From: Blasia pusilla
Lineage: Eukaryota > Marchantiophyta > Marchantiopsida > Blasiales
Length of the DNA stretch: 64,000 nucleotides
Direction: 5' to 3'
NCBI GenBank assembly: GCA_050084515.1
Contig: CM114273.1
Span: 18,662,001-18,726,000, forward strand
Under the pieces are notes generated by a model. It was not told the origin of the DNA. It worked only from the letters and a program-made list of their open reading frames with translations, and did not search any database. Made by a program: the position numbers and the translations under genes. Shown here piece by piece: positions 1 through 11,839 of the stretch (positions within the stretch are counted from its first letter, which is position 1; the number at the start of each line of letters is the position of its first letter).

Positions 1-1562
1 CTCATCTCATCGTCGGAAACATAATCAGCACTCAAGAAAGTATGCTCCTGCAAAAACAAAATAAATTATTAATGATAAGAGAGATGATAGAAAAATGTAG
101 CAATACAATAATGAAAATCTAAGAATGATATTCAAGAATATAAATATTACCTCTCTTGGAAATCGAGACATGATTTCCGCATTTATAATATTCACAGTAG
201 TATTCTTGGTTGACAAAATGGATATACCCCTCAAGAAATCAATGTCACTCCACTTATGAACATCGTGTCCATAAACAATGTCAATGAGATCATTGATCCT
301 TGTGGTTTTAACAATTATCGCATCTGGAACTTGTATAAAATCCTCTCCAAAGTCCAAATATAATGGTACACGACCCTCTCCTACCTCTAATAACCACGTT
401 GCAAATGCTTCTTGCTCTTCTCGTGCATATCCTGCAAATAAATATAAGATGAAGGAATAAGTAAATATTAAAAATTAAAAAAAACCAGATGAAATGAAAA
501 AGGTGAAATATTAGGTTTATTCTTTAATACCTTGTAAAGTATTAACTCTCATGTTGGTAGTGAGTTTCAATAATCTCACGTCAGACCAAATAAGAGATCT
601 CCTAAGTGTTGCACGCACAACTGTGGCACGATCTCCATGACGAACAACTGGAAGAAGTTATCGGAAGTCACCACCACATGAAACGATCTTCCCCCCAAAA
701 GGCAAGTCTCGTAATTGAGAATCCATCAAACACATGATATCTTGGAAAGTACGATTAACGGCCTCAAATGCATAACGATGGGTCATAGGAGCTTAATCCC
801 ACACGATCAACTTCGCCTTTTGTATAAGGCGGGCCATATAACTATTGACCAATAGGCTAGAAAATAGATAACAAAACAATATGTGAGGAACATTTATGAA
901 GGAGAAATCTAAGAATAAAACAATAATATGCATGTCATAAAAGGAAAAGAAATCTTAAATCTAGACTTACTTGCAAGTGGAACTTTCATGTACTAGGATA
1001 GGAATCTTGAATTGAGAATGAGTAGTACGACCTCCATCCAATAATAAAGCGGCAATCCCCAAAGATGCAACTGCAAGAGCTATATGACCCTCGCTCTTTA
1101 CCATTGCAAGAAGAAGGTTGTACAAAAATGTTTTTCCTGTTCCGCCAGGACCATCGATAAAGAATTTTTTTGCCTGAAAAATCCATATTTTTTGTTACAG
1201 AAAAGCACTTTAAAAGAATAAAACTAAAAGAAATTAAAAGAGTAAAAAAAATTATAAAAATATTTTATACATAATATCCACTTACAGAAGGTGGCGCGTC
1301 TTTTAAGATATCGCGAAAAGCATTACAAATAACTTCCCGAATAGCTCGTTGTCCATCATTTAAAGACATCTCTCCTGTTCTCACGTTCACAAAGCATATC
1401 ATGATCGTAGGAGAGCTCTTCCTCTTCTAGACGCGAAATAGATAAATCACGAGCTTGGAAATCTAGTTGAGACATATCGGGGAAGTCCGCCATACTTTTA
1501 CCATGATCTTGAAGATGGTAATGGACCTCCAATAACGCAAGATTAATAATGTGAACATCCAA
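1..1562 (-). pseudogene. Helitron PIF1-like helicase, C-terminal part, degraded
   Basis: Reading leftwards, pieces match the superfamily 1B helicase half of plant RepHel proteins, which unwinds DNA during rolling-circle transposition. Near 1475-1160 (minus) an exon ending in a DGQRAI-like stretch is followed, after an AT-rich probable intron, by the Walker A motif GPGGTGKTFLYN. A second exon (about 840-535) has the Walker B region, but it reads WD-stop-APM, so the expected glutamate is a TAA. The downstream GGDF motif also runs into a stop where glutamine is expected. The last conserved piece (about 357-25) contains DFGEDFIQVPDAI. At least two nonsense codons in catalytic blocks make it a dead copy. 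The element continues left of the window. Confidence 0.85.
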
Positions 1563-1640
1563 TGTAAGGGTTGGAATACCAATTCTCTATGACAAGGAAC
1601 AAATATGGACGTTAAAAAGTAAATAAAGTACCTAAAATAT

Positions 1641-2990
1641 TCATAAGAGAAATAAGAAAAAAATTGACTTAACAAAAGGCATGCATATTACCTCATGCCT
1701 TTGATGTAGAAGATCTTCTGTCAATGGGACCAAAAAATGTTCCCACACCATAGCCGGAAGGGAAGGTGTATTATATAGAAGACTGATGGCAAAAGGTAGA
1801 CGTAATGAATAGCCATTACGAATGACAACCGCCTCTTCAAAGCAAGAAAAGATCTCTCTATCGTCCTCCAAAAGTCCCATCTGAATAGCGGTCTCTTTGA
1901 AAGTAGGATAAACTACACCATCGACGGTTCTCAAATCTTGATATGATTTAGATCCTCTCACATGATGGAGAAGTAATCGTAACCAATGATGCTCCCCTTC
2001 AGCTAGGATTAGCCAAAAAAAAAGTATTAGGAAGGAAGCATGAATGTGATTTTAACATTAACTCAAATTTTGCCTTAATAATTGTATCTTAACATAGAAA
2101 GTTTACCTGGATTTGTCATATACAGACGTCTAATAGGATGTCCACATCCTTTTCGTGCACGTCCAAGCCTAGGATCATCCGTTTACACAGATGCCATTGC
2201 TTCTTATTCCAAGAGTAATGAGAAGGGAACTCCAAATAAAGATATTGTCGCGCAGTCGAATCAAAAACATTTGTTGCAAACCATTGAGTGAGAGTGGTTT
2301 CCTTACTTCGCTCCAAAAAATTACTCAATGAATCTTGCCCATGAAAATATACCATTTGAGTGTCTGGAAGATGAACAATCAATCTCACAATATTTGGTTG
2401 CTCTGCATGTAGACTAAACTTGAAGATTCGCCAACATGCTTCTAAAGAAGAAACATACCTTCATACCATAGAATATAAATATTGTTAGAGTCCCACATAA
2501 TATCATAAGAAAAAATAGGGAGATCTTGAAAGATAGAAGGGATCGAAATACCTTACTTCAAGATATAGTGATGTCTCATAAATAGTATCCTCTCCTGATG
2601 TAGTATTTGCCAAGGTATATGATATGGCATCAGATCCTTTGTTCACATACTTATAAAAGTACTTTATTGCCAAGATGCTATTTGTTATCTCCAGATTGAT
2701 ATGACAATAAAATAAAGTATATAACATTGGATTGTATGGAACCATCCAATGATTATCAAAGTCATGATTTGACTTATTAATCAATCTGCCATTATCACGC
2801 CTGCATAAACACATATAGAAGCGTGTTAATAGTTGGGGAAAATAGATAGCACACTAATAGAAGAGCATTAAATGAAAAAATAAACAACAAAACCAACGAA
2901 TTACCTCTTATAAATAGGATATCCATCCTCATTCTCCATCCATGGAAGTCCATGTCCGTCCTAAGGAAGGACTTGTCCATTTTTGTGCAA
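1641..2990 (-). pseudogene. Helitron Rep / Helitron-like N-terminal domain, degraded
   Basis: This is the upstream half of the same RepHel gene. Recognisable blocks are a start-proximal ENEDGYPIYKR-like segment near 2940-2905, then DNHWMVPYNPMLYTLFYCHI and YFYKYVNKGSDA (2814-2503), the core of the Helitron-like N domain. Next come RLIVHLPDTQMVYFHGQD with an ARQYLYLEFPSHYSWN stretch (2388-2116), and GEHHWLRLLLHHVRGSKSYQ (about 2010-1920). Each block ends at a stop, a frameshift or a probable intron. The N-terminus past 2990 is lost. Family assignment is secure from the order and spacing of the blocks. Confidence 0.85.
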
Positions 2991-2995
2991 CCATG

Positions 2996-4030
2996 CGGGC
3001 CTAGGCTAGGAGAGTGCAGGCCCCAAGGACGGGTCCGGCTTAAACATGGGCCTTGTGGAGTCGTGGGGGCTTAAACACGAGACACATACATAGGTCATCT
3101 ATACGTAGGAACAGGCTATAGGTAGGGTTAGTTGGGGAGGCCACGTAACTCGTATTCAGAGGTAGAGAAGGAAGGTGGAGGTAAGAGTGTAAGTGAATAG
3201 GGTGGTTATATTAGAGAATAGGTTAGTTTCAAACGAAGTGGGTGAAGAAGTCAAGATAATTGAAAAAGATTGGGATTAGGAGAATAAAATAAGATTTTCT
3301 ATATGCTTATTAGTGTTGTTTTTTTAAGCATCAATAAAAAGTGGGGGTAGATGAGAAAAAAATTGAAGGGTTAATTCCCTTCCTACCATGCTCCCTATAT
3401 AAACTTGCTCATTTCTAGTATTAACTCACAATCTCACTCTTCTCTCTACTCTTTTGTCTAAGTTTATTTCTCCATAGATAAGTAAACTTGATAAGTGAGA
3501 ATATGTTTTGTCATTGGATAACCCTAATAATTAAAGGTTTTTTTTTATTATCTAGATTAGCATATTGATCTTTCTTGTTCATATTGAGTGTTCCAAGTTA
3601 GCTATTGGAGCATTCACGAAAAATATATAGTGTAATTTGCATATATTTCACAGATCGAGATATCTAATTATTGAACCTCTAAATTTTTTTCGAATTGCTC
3701 AAATATTGTTTGGGTGGGATAATATCTAAATGTGGTCATAACCAAAACCAATGAACTCTAATAGATAGTGAAGCAATATTAAGAAGAAGTAGAGGTGGAA
3801 GGTGGAACTTCAAGCAAATAGCACTTTAAGTAGTATTCCTATTTGATAAAAGCGTATAATATCACGCGGATAATAGAGCATTTCACATGAGAGAGACGAA
3901 AGAAAAAGGATGGGAATCAAGATACCCATTATGCCAAATTATGTGTGAAGATCTCTCCTAATGTGCAAAAATATACTTTGGGATGGATAAGTATCACATT
4001 CTCTTGATCTTATTTGTGAATAATGGGGTA
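2996..4030. other. AT-rich spacer with one promoter-like stretch
   Basis: I see no coding region. A TATATAAA box at 3396-3403 is followed by a CT-rich stretch, as in an LTR or DNA-transposon promoter, and could serve the hAT remnant downstream or be part of a solo LTR. No clean TG...CA pair was found. Confidence 0.3.
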
Positions 4031-4041
4031 ACTAGCCTTGA

Positions 4042-5310
4042 GTGGATAGAATTTCTATGCAAGCTCGTGAGGTGGTAGTATTTGTGAAGAAAAGAACTTG
4101 GGTGATAGCCAAATTCATGGAAACCAACAGAGTGAAGAGACGATTGTTGCTTCCAACTAACACACACTTTGCGACAAACTTTATAATGTTGGAACGTGTC
4201 TTAGAATTGAGGGAGACGTTCCATGCCATGGTTGTCAGAAATTCATTAAGCAAGTATTTCAATAGGAGGGATATAAGGCAAAGGGAGAAGGCACAAGAGA
4301 TTGAGACTATTGAGGCAAATCATGATTTTTGGACAGAAGATGATGAGTTGTTTGCTACGGCTCTGCCAACTATTATTGTATTGAGAGAGTATGATGGTCA
4401 TAAACCAATGACATTGCATATTTATCGTCGTATATTTGAGGTAATGGAAAAAACCCATTCTTTTCTTGTAACTCCATGGCTTGATATGGGTGGAAGGCGT
4501 CACAGTTTCTTTGTGACAATGTCCAGAGCCCTCAAAAGATATTTGAAACTCTTTGCAAAGGAGACACAAGGTCATGGCTATTGCCAAGGCTACTTCATAT
4601 GTACCTACTTGTTTGTGAGAGTTGGGCAACATTGTGAATCATCACAGACTATTTTTTGATGAGTTTGGTAGGCAAGTCATCGATTCACTTAGCCCCTCCA
4701 ATCGGTGGAGCATGCACGGTTGAGGTGCCCCAACATTACGCCCTTTGGCTAAGTCCATATTAGCACAAGTGGTCTCTTCCTCTTTAGCGGAAAGAAATTG
4801 GAGTAGTTATGGTTTTATCTACAATAGCACAAGAACAAATTGACCAACGAGCCTACAAGGGATCTAGTATACATCTATACAAACTCAAGATTTGGAGATA
4901 AAGGTGTTTCGCGGAAATCAAGACAAGCATTGTTGTACAAGCAACACTTCTCCGAAAGGGACGCATATGAACAAGCTAGAAGGGTTCTAGAAGATGATAG
5001 TGAGTCCAAATTACATGCAAGAAACCATGATGGTAATCATGAAGATAATCTCGACTTGCAAGATGAGGACCAAGAGGATGTGGATGTGCTATGTGGAGTA
5101 TATGGCATGAAATGGAGGCACGATACCTATCTAGGCAATACATAAAACTTTGAGTGACAAGGGGCGCGTGTATCTTCCGAGACTTAGCTTTAAGGGAGGA
5201 GACAAAGATGACTATGCAATGGAAAATTTTAATTTGAGAGCAAGAGGAAGAGCAACAACGGAGAACTTCAATCCAAGCCAATACAATTTCCATTTTTTCT
5301 AACACTAACT
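4042..5310 (+). pseudogene. hAT-family transposase remnant
   Basis: The open stretch 4042-4659 contains ATNFIMLERVLELRETFHAM, WTEDDELFATALPTIIVLRE and GHKPMTLHIYRRIFEVMEK. Their order and spacing match the central DUF659/hAT core of plant hAT transposases, where a conserved arginine-phenylalanine block precedes a helical insertion. After a stop near 4659 the C-terminal dimerisation region is still visible out of frame around 4790-4900, with AERNWSSYGFIYNSTR and then LTNEPTRDLVYIYTNSR. The N-terminal BED zinc finger is missing. Acidic low-complexity sequence follows (4985-5090). Several frame changes make it non-functional. Confidence 0.75.
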
Positions 5311-5567
5311 ACAACCTTGATATTGTTGCAGCGGTCGAAATTCAAAATTAGTCCATTGAGTCTGGTGAAGTATGAAGAGAGTCTTCTCCACAATGTTTGA
5401 ATGTTGAAAGAGTGAAATTCGTGGAAGAGCCTAGTGACGATAAGATTCTCATACGTGTTGTTTCAAACTCTCAACCTATCAATAATGGCATGGATAGTTC
5501 ATACTTTTCCTTTGATGATGAAATAGTTCCAATAGGAAATATTTTCTGATCCACTCGAATTAGAGTG

Positions 5568-6075
5568 GATCAACGAGATCTAGTAGAGCGCCTTTGGAGA
5601 TACTGGAGGATAACCTCAAGAGGTCAAGAATGACTTGCTGAGGCCACGGGTCACGTGCGAAAGCAAGTTTCCCCTTTGTTTCGGCTCATTTGGAGCCATA
5701 TAGAGAAACTTACTATTTCGGGTAAGTTTCCATTTGAAGTATAGTTGACTTTCCACTTTGGGAAGTGGTGCTTGACCCGCTAAAGTAGGTCAAGTGCCAA
5801 GGAGGTGACTTGCGAGCATAGGTTATCGAGGAGAGAGCTTGTGAGAGGGAAGGGAGCCTCAAGAGGTCAAGGCTCTTGACCGCTACAGTAGGTCAAGAGC
5901 CTCCTTGGCTCTTGACTTACTGTAGCGAGTCAAGCGCCACTTCCCAAAGTAGAAAGTCAACTATACTTCAAATGGAAAGTATACTTCAAAGACCCGTGGC
6001 CTCAACAAGTCATTCTCGACCTCTTGAGGCTATCCTCTAGTATCTCCAAAGGCGCTCTATTAGATCTCGTTGATC
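5568..6075. repeat. Foldback / MITE-like inverted repeat
   Basis: The left arm begins GATCAACGAGATCTAGTAGA (5568) and the right arm ends with its near-exact reverse complement (6075). About 85 bp pair at the ends. An inner pair (about 5727-5770 against 5937-5979) and a central AGGTCAAG-rich palindrome also match, so almost the whole 508 bp can fold into one hairpin. There is no coding capacity. The flanks show no obvious target duplication, so the mobilising family is unknown. Confidence 0.75.
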
Positions 6076-6410
6076 TATCCTAAAAGACGTGACAATTATC
6101 GTGGGCACACACATCGCTACACAACATACATCGTTGTCACCGAACACACACATAAATACGCACGATCCCATGCTTACTCATGGCATCCAAACAACGAGAC
6201 GAGAAGTACCAAAATATCTCCAATCGCCCCTGTAGCTCATGGTTAGGTCCCTCTAACTCCAGATAGCCATCCATCCTTACCTAGCATGACATACATCTCT
6301 CGGATGCTAAGAGTAAAAAGGCCGGGTGCTCACGTGGCCCCATCGTTAGTTTCCTTCTTGTCATCCATGTCACAACCACAAGTCGGAATCTAGAACTACC
6401 TACTCTATGT

Positions 6411-7379
6411 ACATGTGGAACACAGCCATCGTCCCTGAGAAATTTGAGTGAGAGGTGGCATCAGACATGCCATATGTCACCCTCTCGAACATACATCACA
6501 GACTAGCATAGTGGTTGTACCACAAGCGGAACCACACAACATACATCGAAATCTTGTAGAAACTATTGCTAAGCTTGGATCAACGGTACCGTCAATGTTA
6601 GGAAGGTGACATGGCGCATAGTTATGCACATGGTCCTTCTAAACCATACCATCCCATCCCTCCAATAAGAGAATGCTTGATGGCAAAATCTCACGCACTC
6701 TCAAGATGGTGCGTCATGCAGTCACATCTACCGTCATGGGTATCGTCTGCTGCAAGTAGACATAGTCTCCCTAATGAAACCTCTGGATAGTAGGTCGATA
6801 ATCACCTCCCTGAATAGTTGCATACCTCAACGTATCCTGATGCTATGCAATCGCCAAGTTCTCAAATGCCATGGGCATCACTCTCCAAAACAACTCAGCC
6901 CTCTCAGAACATGCTCGCATCCATACATCAAGGTCATGAAGGTTCAAAACCTCACCAACATCTTGACGAATGGCCACAGGTAAATCTGGCTCTCGGCCAT
7001 AAAGTAGCAAGTACGATGAGAAAGACGCTAAGGATACCTGCCTGCTGAATCTGTATCCCATTGCCAACCACGGCAACTGAAGGTCCCAATCTCCTAGTTG
7101 ACCTCTCTACAATCCATACTTGCGCAATCCTCTCTTCACCATCTGCACAACCCTCCCGCCAGTCCATTCACCTCAGGATGATCTCGCAAAGTGGTGCGGT
7201 GGTCGATGAGTGCCTGATCACACAAGACCAAAAACTCCCCGCGTAACTCTGCACCCTGGTCTGTCAACACCTCAGCTGGTGTGCCGTAATGACTCAACAC
7301 TTGATCTAGGAAGGCATACGCTACTCCCTCACTTGCTTTGTGAGGGAATGCAACCAACTCTATCCACTTTGAGAAGTGC
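6411..7379 (-). pseudogene. Ty3/gypsy integrase C-terminal part with PHD finger, truncated
   Basis: Reading leftwards from 7379, the protein begins HFSKWIELVAFPHKASEG, then LDQVLSHYGTPAEVLTDQG (second catalytic Asp of the integrase core) and DHPEVNGLA, where a frameshift removes the usual glutamate region. It resumes as PWLAMGYRFSRQVSLASFSS with the YGREP block, then ENLAIAQH. Near 6547-6411 a cysteine-rich segment with spacing C-x2-C, C-x2-C, H-x3-C and final C-x2-C reads as a PHD finger (CMLCGSACG, LVCDVCSRG, WLCSTC), with the conserved Trp codon changed to a stop. It is cut exactly at 7380 by the CACTA end, so reverse transcriptase should lie beyond the CACTA. Confidence 0.75.
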
Positions 7380-7399
7380 CACTAGAAGAAAAAGGTGAC

Positions 7400-8010
7400 T
7401 TTCATGACTTGAAAATATGACTCCATGGAGTCATATTTTACAAACCATGACTAAATATGACTCATGACTCCACCACTCTTAAAAGACAAGTCATATTTGT
7501 CGTGAGTATAGTCATTTAATTTAATCAAGTCATATATAAATGACTCGTGACTGAGTGTGTGTAGTATATGACATGGACAAAAGGACAAAATTTATAGGTG
7601 TATTACATGTCATCAGTCCAACATGGAGTACCACGTCACTTGTACGGAATAGATGATAAGACAAACACTTAAATTTCTAACAAATTGTTAGAGGCCCATA
7701 ATGACTCATAGTGATATGTGAGTGTGACTCATAGAGTTATTTCATGACTCCCCAAAACAATTTCAATTACTCACAAAGTCATATCATGACTTAATGATGA
7801 CTTATGGTATCACTCATTGAGTCTCTTCAATTAGTCATGTAGTCATTTATTTGCTGGTGAATAGCATATGTATGACTCTTAGATACAATTAATGACTCCA
7901 GTGATGACTCAGAGAGGAATTCATTGACTAAAAAGTTGTGCCATATGTGACACAATGAGTCATCATTTGACTAGATTATAATCACTTTAAGAGGGCATTG
8001 CAACCATAAT
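7400..8010. repeat. CACTA subterminal repeats (ATGACTC/GAGTCAT cluster)
   Basis: Within about 600 bp of the CACTA end the heptamer ATGACTC or its complement GAGTCAT, with one-base variants, recurs many times in both orientations. Examples are TGACTCCATGGAGTCAT at 7418-7434 and repeats near 7460, 7545, 7700, 7745, 7815, 7875, 7905, 7960 and 8010. In En/Spm elements such short subterminal repeats are bound by the accessory protein TNPA. By position and density I infer the same role here. Confidence 0.65.
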
Positions 8011-8404
8011 GACTCTTTATGGTTGTTCTTAAAGGATAAACCAGTGAACTATTGATTCAAGTGGAATGGGTATTTTTGATGGTTTGACAAGCAGGTGCTA
8101 GTAGATCTTCATTTGCTTCTATGTCAATTTAAACCCCATTCAATGAGTGATTCAAAAAAGGAGTTCAATGGAAATTTGAAATGTAAATAACCAAGAACAT
8201 GAATTTGACACCTCAAAGGAGAAGACAAAATTTAATTGATTGTCAAGTGGTGTTTTTGACAACTTCTCTTCTGAATTATGTCAAGATTGAAGCAGAAACA
8301 AGGTTCAAATTCCCTTGTAGAGTCTAGAGAAAAGTTAAAACAAAAACATAAAGTACAAATCTGAACACCAAGACTAACAAAAGTAGATTACTCTACTCTC
8401 TTTT

Positions 8405-10300
8405 TCAGATTTTTTTAGAGTACAACTGATCGTACAACATCACCCAACACATATTGTGCAGCTCATTTTGCTCATTTTCTTTCCATAACTTGAAACTAGG
8501 CTCAATGGCCTCAATCAAGCAACAAGAGAGTGTCCCTATTGGGATTTCCTTCCCATGGAACCGATCTTTCCGTGGAAGATCACAAACCACCCCATGACCG
8601 ATAACATGTCGTGTATTCCTCGGTTCAGTAAAATCAACCTTGTCGCCAACCTGAAACTGATATGAAAAAAGAAGAATAAGTACCTTTGCTATCAATCATC
8701 AATAATTGGATAAAGTCAAAGATTGTGAAGTCACAAACTTTGTACCTTTTTGTAAGACCAGCCATTATCCCTGTGAACTTGACTTCATCCATGTTTAAAA
8801 TCTACTAACAACAATATTTGAAATGTCAATTATATTGCAAGGAAACTAGAGAATTGGGGATTTGGTAAGTACTCTTGTTTTCTTCCTCCTACCACTTGAC
8901 TTTGGTTCGCTCTCATTTCCATCACTAACAACATCAGATTGCACCTTAGTTATCTTCAACTTTTTCTTCATTGGAGAAGAAAGTAATGATTGGATGCCAA
9001 CTTCAGAAGGCTGATTCCTTGGTTGAGCACCTAGCTCTAGCGCCAATCCTTTCCCTGACACATGAGAAGACTCTAAACCTGAGAAGCAAATTTACAAACA
9101 AAAGAAGTTCAAAGTACTTGTCCTCAAGGCATGAAAGAATCCCATTTCAACAAATCAGGAGTGACTAATATGATGCCTATTTGATTCACTCACCCTTAGC
9201 TGTCAATGCACCTGCACCATCTTCATCGGAGATGAATACTTTTGTGGTCTTCCTTTTCTTATTCAACCCTTCATGAGAAATACATGTGAGTCTTTTATGG
9301 AAGCTTTGAAAAGAAACATGACTAAACCTCACTACTATGTAGCAAACATTTGCATAAGGCACTATGGGCAAAATCTGCCCATATACTTACATGTTTCAAG
9401 GTGCATATACTCTGAACCCTTATGAATCTTGGTGGGCTTAGTAATTTGTTTCGAAAGTCTTGATTTTGGAGGATGAAGAACACCTGAAAATTTCATATAT
9501 GTTAGACTCCAAAACTAGATGGATAAACCTTATATTGAAAAACTTGCAATCTTAAATTACTTTATATGTGGCTCTACAACAAAAATACTAAAGATTGGGA
9601 ATATCACAACAATCTCCAACCATTTTATACAAAGACATTCAAGTTTCCCAAGAAAAAATCCTACAAGTTTCTATCTCTAAGTGGTGTGGTGCTCTATCAT
9701 GCCAATCTGACCTGAATTATTTTGAGTGACCATCTTTGCTAAATCAACCACCAACTTTGCAAGGTCGGTCAACTGTGTAGCCAAGGTACTCGTTTGCTCT
9801 CTTTGCTTTTTTCCCACCTTCTCCTCGATCGATGTCCGCATTGCTTGCAATTCTGCTGTCTATCGCCTCTCTCCGAACTCCAATGCCCTTTTGTAGGTTA
9901 TATTAGATTCCACCGTCTACAAAAATTCCACATCAGCATATTATCACACCTATTTCTCAATTGAGTGATAAGAGAGTAAACAAACCATAGCATGAAATTT
10001 TTTAAGTATAAGCTATAGATCTATATTTTGTCTACATAGTAACATACCTTTGCACCTACGCTTATTTGAGTTCCACTATCCTCAGGTGTAGGAGCATCCA
10101 ACTCCTTGGAAGCCGCAGATGTTATGCTCTCCTATTTGTATCATAGGTTTAGAACAGGAAGGGATGTGTGAAGGCAATAAGAAAGTAGAAATGGCATTTG
10201 TATAGCATGTAAATCTAAAAACTCTTATAAAGTGCTAAATTGTCATAAGCAACCAAAAAAAATAGCAAGACCTTTAGCATGGTATGCATTTTCTCTTGAA
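8405..10300 (-). pseudogene. CACTA ORF2 (Ptta/En/Spm-type), C-terminal exons
   Basis: Several exon-sized stretches read leftwards. Near 10,130-10,060 is SKELDAPTPEDSGTQ. Near 9920-9720 is a coiled-coil region with SIEEKVGKKQREQTSTLATQ followed by a hydrophobic heptad stretch. At 9061-8846 lies a basic KKLKITKVQ, SGRRKKTR segment. The last exon (8695-8405) has VGDKVDFTEPRNTRHVIGHG, WKENEQNELHNMC and its stop at 8405. Coiled coil followed by a VA-G-type beta domain is the usual C-terminal layout of plant Ptta/En/Spm ORF2 proteins. The gene is separated from its upstream exons by the copia insertion. Confidence 0.6.
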
Positions 10301-10420
10301 ATCAAAATCAGAAGTCTTGTCTCAAGTTAGATGGATGAATGAAAAAGGAAACTTACAACTCCACAATAACCATGTGCACCAGAATGACCAAAAGGATTGG
10401 TCTTCTCTACTTGTTGTTGT

Positions 10421-10827
10421 TGGATTCTCAACATCCACTTCTCTAAGCACCATTAATCTGATCGGCCCCCTTGTATGATGAGAAGCCTAGATTGATGGTT
10501 ATGACTTAGACGTCGAAGGAGTCATAATAATATGACGTAGGTGGTTTATGGAGTAGTGTTACTATGATTATCTAACCGTGATAAAATATAGGGTTAGGCA
10601 AAAAAATACTATTAATAGAAACAAAGAAAAATAGGTAAAAAACCCTAGTTTCCCGAGTAGTGAAATAGTTGGGAGCCGCAGCAATAGCGCATTCTGGTAT
10701 GTCAAGTTATCTCTATGTTCAGGTTCCATTGAAGCTCTTTTGTGAGCGCACGGACGGACTAGGCCACTTCGTATCTCCAAGTTTTGTAAAAGATTTCAGT
10801 GATTTTGTCACTTTCTATTTTCTCACA
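10421..10827 (+). repeat. copia 5' LTR
   Basis: 407 bp with TG...CA ends. Its first 160 bp match 14,864-15,028, and its whole length matches 15,172-15,552 in reverse orientation. The two forward copies differ at many positions, which indicates an old insertion. Confidence 0.85.
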
Positions 10828-10839
10828 TGGTATCATAGT
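10828..10839 (+). promoter_or_regulatory. copia primer binding site
   Basis: TGGTATCATAGT lies directly after the LTR CA end. It is close to TGGTATCAGAGC, complementary to initiator Met tRNA, used by most plant copia elements. Confidence 0.75.
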
Positions 10840-10977
10840 AATAGTTTTCCAGTATTTTGTATTTGGAAATCTAGTGTGTTTTCACAAAATCTTGAGAGAT
10901 AGCTACTTCTTTGTCAGTTCGCGCATGCTCACCCTTCTCCGCTGGGTGAAGGGAAGTTAGATGGGTCTAACTATACA

Positions 10978-11690
10978 TTGTGGAAGTTCAAAATGAGAAC
11001 TTTCCTCGAATCATTTGAGATATGGGAGACGGCCACGGGGGTTGATTCAAATCCACAAGCTACTTTGAGTTCTGCATGTTCATCTTCATCTAATGATATC
11101 AATCATGTTGTATTGCTGGCATGGAAACGCAGAAACGCTGATGCTCTATATGCAATTGTCACGAATGTAACTGATTCTGTCACGACTCTCATTCAACATA
11201 TGACCAGTGCTGCTGAGGCGTGGAACATTCTGAAGAATCGGTATGAAATGAGGACTGAGACTCGGATTCAAAATCTGGAATATCAGCTTACGTCCGATAA
11301 ATTTTCAGAAGGAGAAAGCGCGGAGCAATTTTTGACAAGGATCAAGAATCTTCAAGATCAAATGGCATCCATAGGAATTTCAAAGTCTACCAAAGATTTG
11401 GCACATCGTGCATAAGGATTTTTCCTCCGAGGTATGATTGTTTGGTCATTGCATTGAATACCCAAGTAAGACCCACGCCGCTTACTTTTGAATAATTTAG
11501 TGCAACGTTGGTAGAAGAGGAAATGCGCTTCAAAGCAAGAGAGGGAAGTGATGCAGCATTTACTACAAACATATGGAGAGGTAGAAATCATGATTACAAT
11601 TCAAATGTCAAGAAGAAATTTCCAGGGAAAGCCTGAAATGCTTTTATTGTGGTTAGCTAGGTCATCTTATCAAAGATTGTAGAAAGAAGA
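10978..11690 (+). pseudogene. copia gag (UBN2-type) with zinc knuckle
   Basis: The open stretch 10,978-11,415 has WKFKMRTFLESFEIWE, LTSDKFSEGESAEQFL and IKNLQDQMASIG, the helical core of copia gag (UBN2 family), which assembles virus-like particles. A stop at 11,413 is followed by a frame that recovers a CCHC knuckle at 11,639-11,680, C-x2-C-x4-H-x4-C, with a TAG inside the x4 loop. The real start probably lies a little upstream, near the AAGTTAGATGGG segment at 10,952. Confidence 0.75.
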
Positions 11691-11839
11691 GTCAAGATGA
11701 GAAGAATGGTTGTTTAAGACTTAAGAAGGAGTCTGGAAATTCTATAGAACTAGGAGAACATGAGGTAGATGTTTGGGTAGCAATCAAAGAGTTTTGCACA
11801 TAAGCAAAACATTCCACTAAGTCAAAGAGTGAAGATGCA

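Noticed and set aside
2996-4030. Solo LTR
   Set aside because: A TATA box and CT-rich leader are present, but I could not find matching TG/CA ends with a target duplication.
4550-4600. TBC/RabGAP domain (GHGYCQGYF resembles QGYCQGM)
   Set aside because: A single short match inside a run that otherwise fits the hAT core.
10669-10902. Protein-coding gene inside the copia 5' LTR
   Set aside because: The frame overlaps the LTR and PBS and recurs in inverted form at 15,145-15,333; it is LTR sequence.
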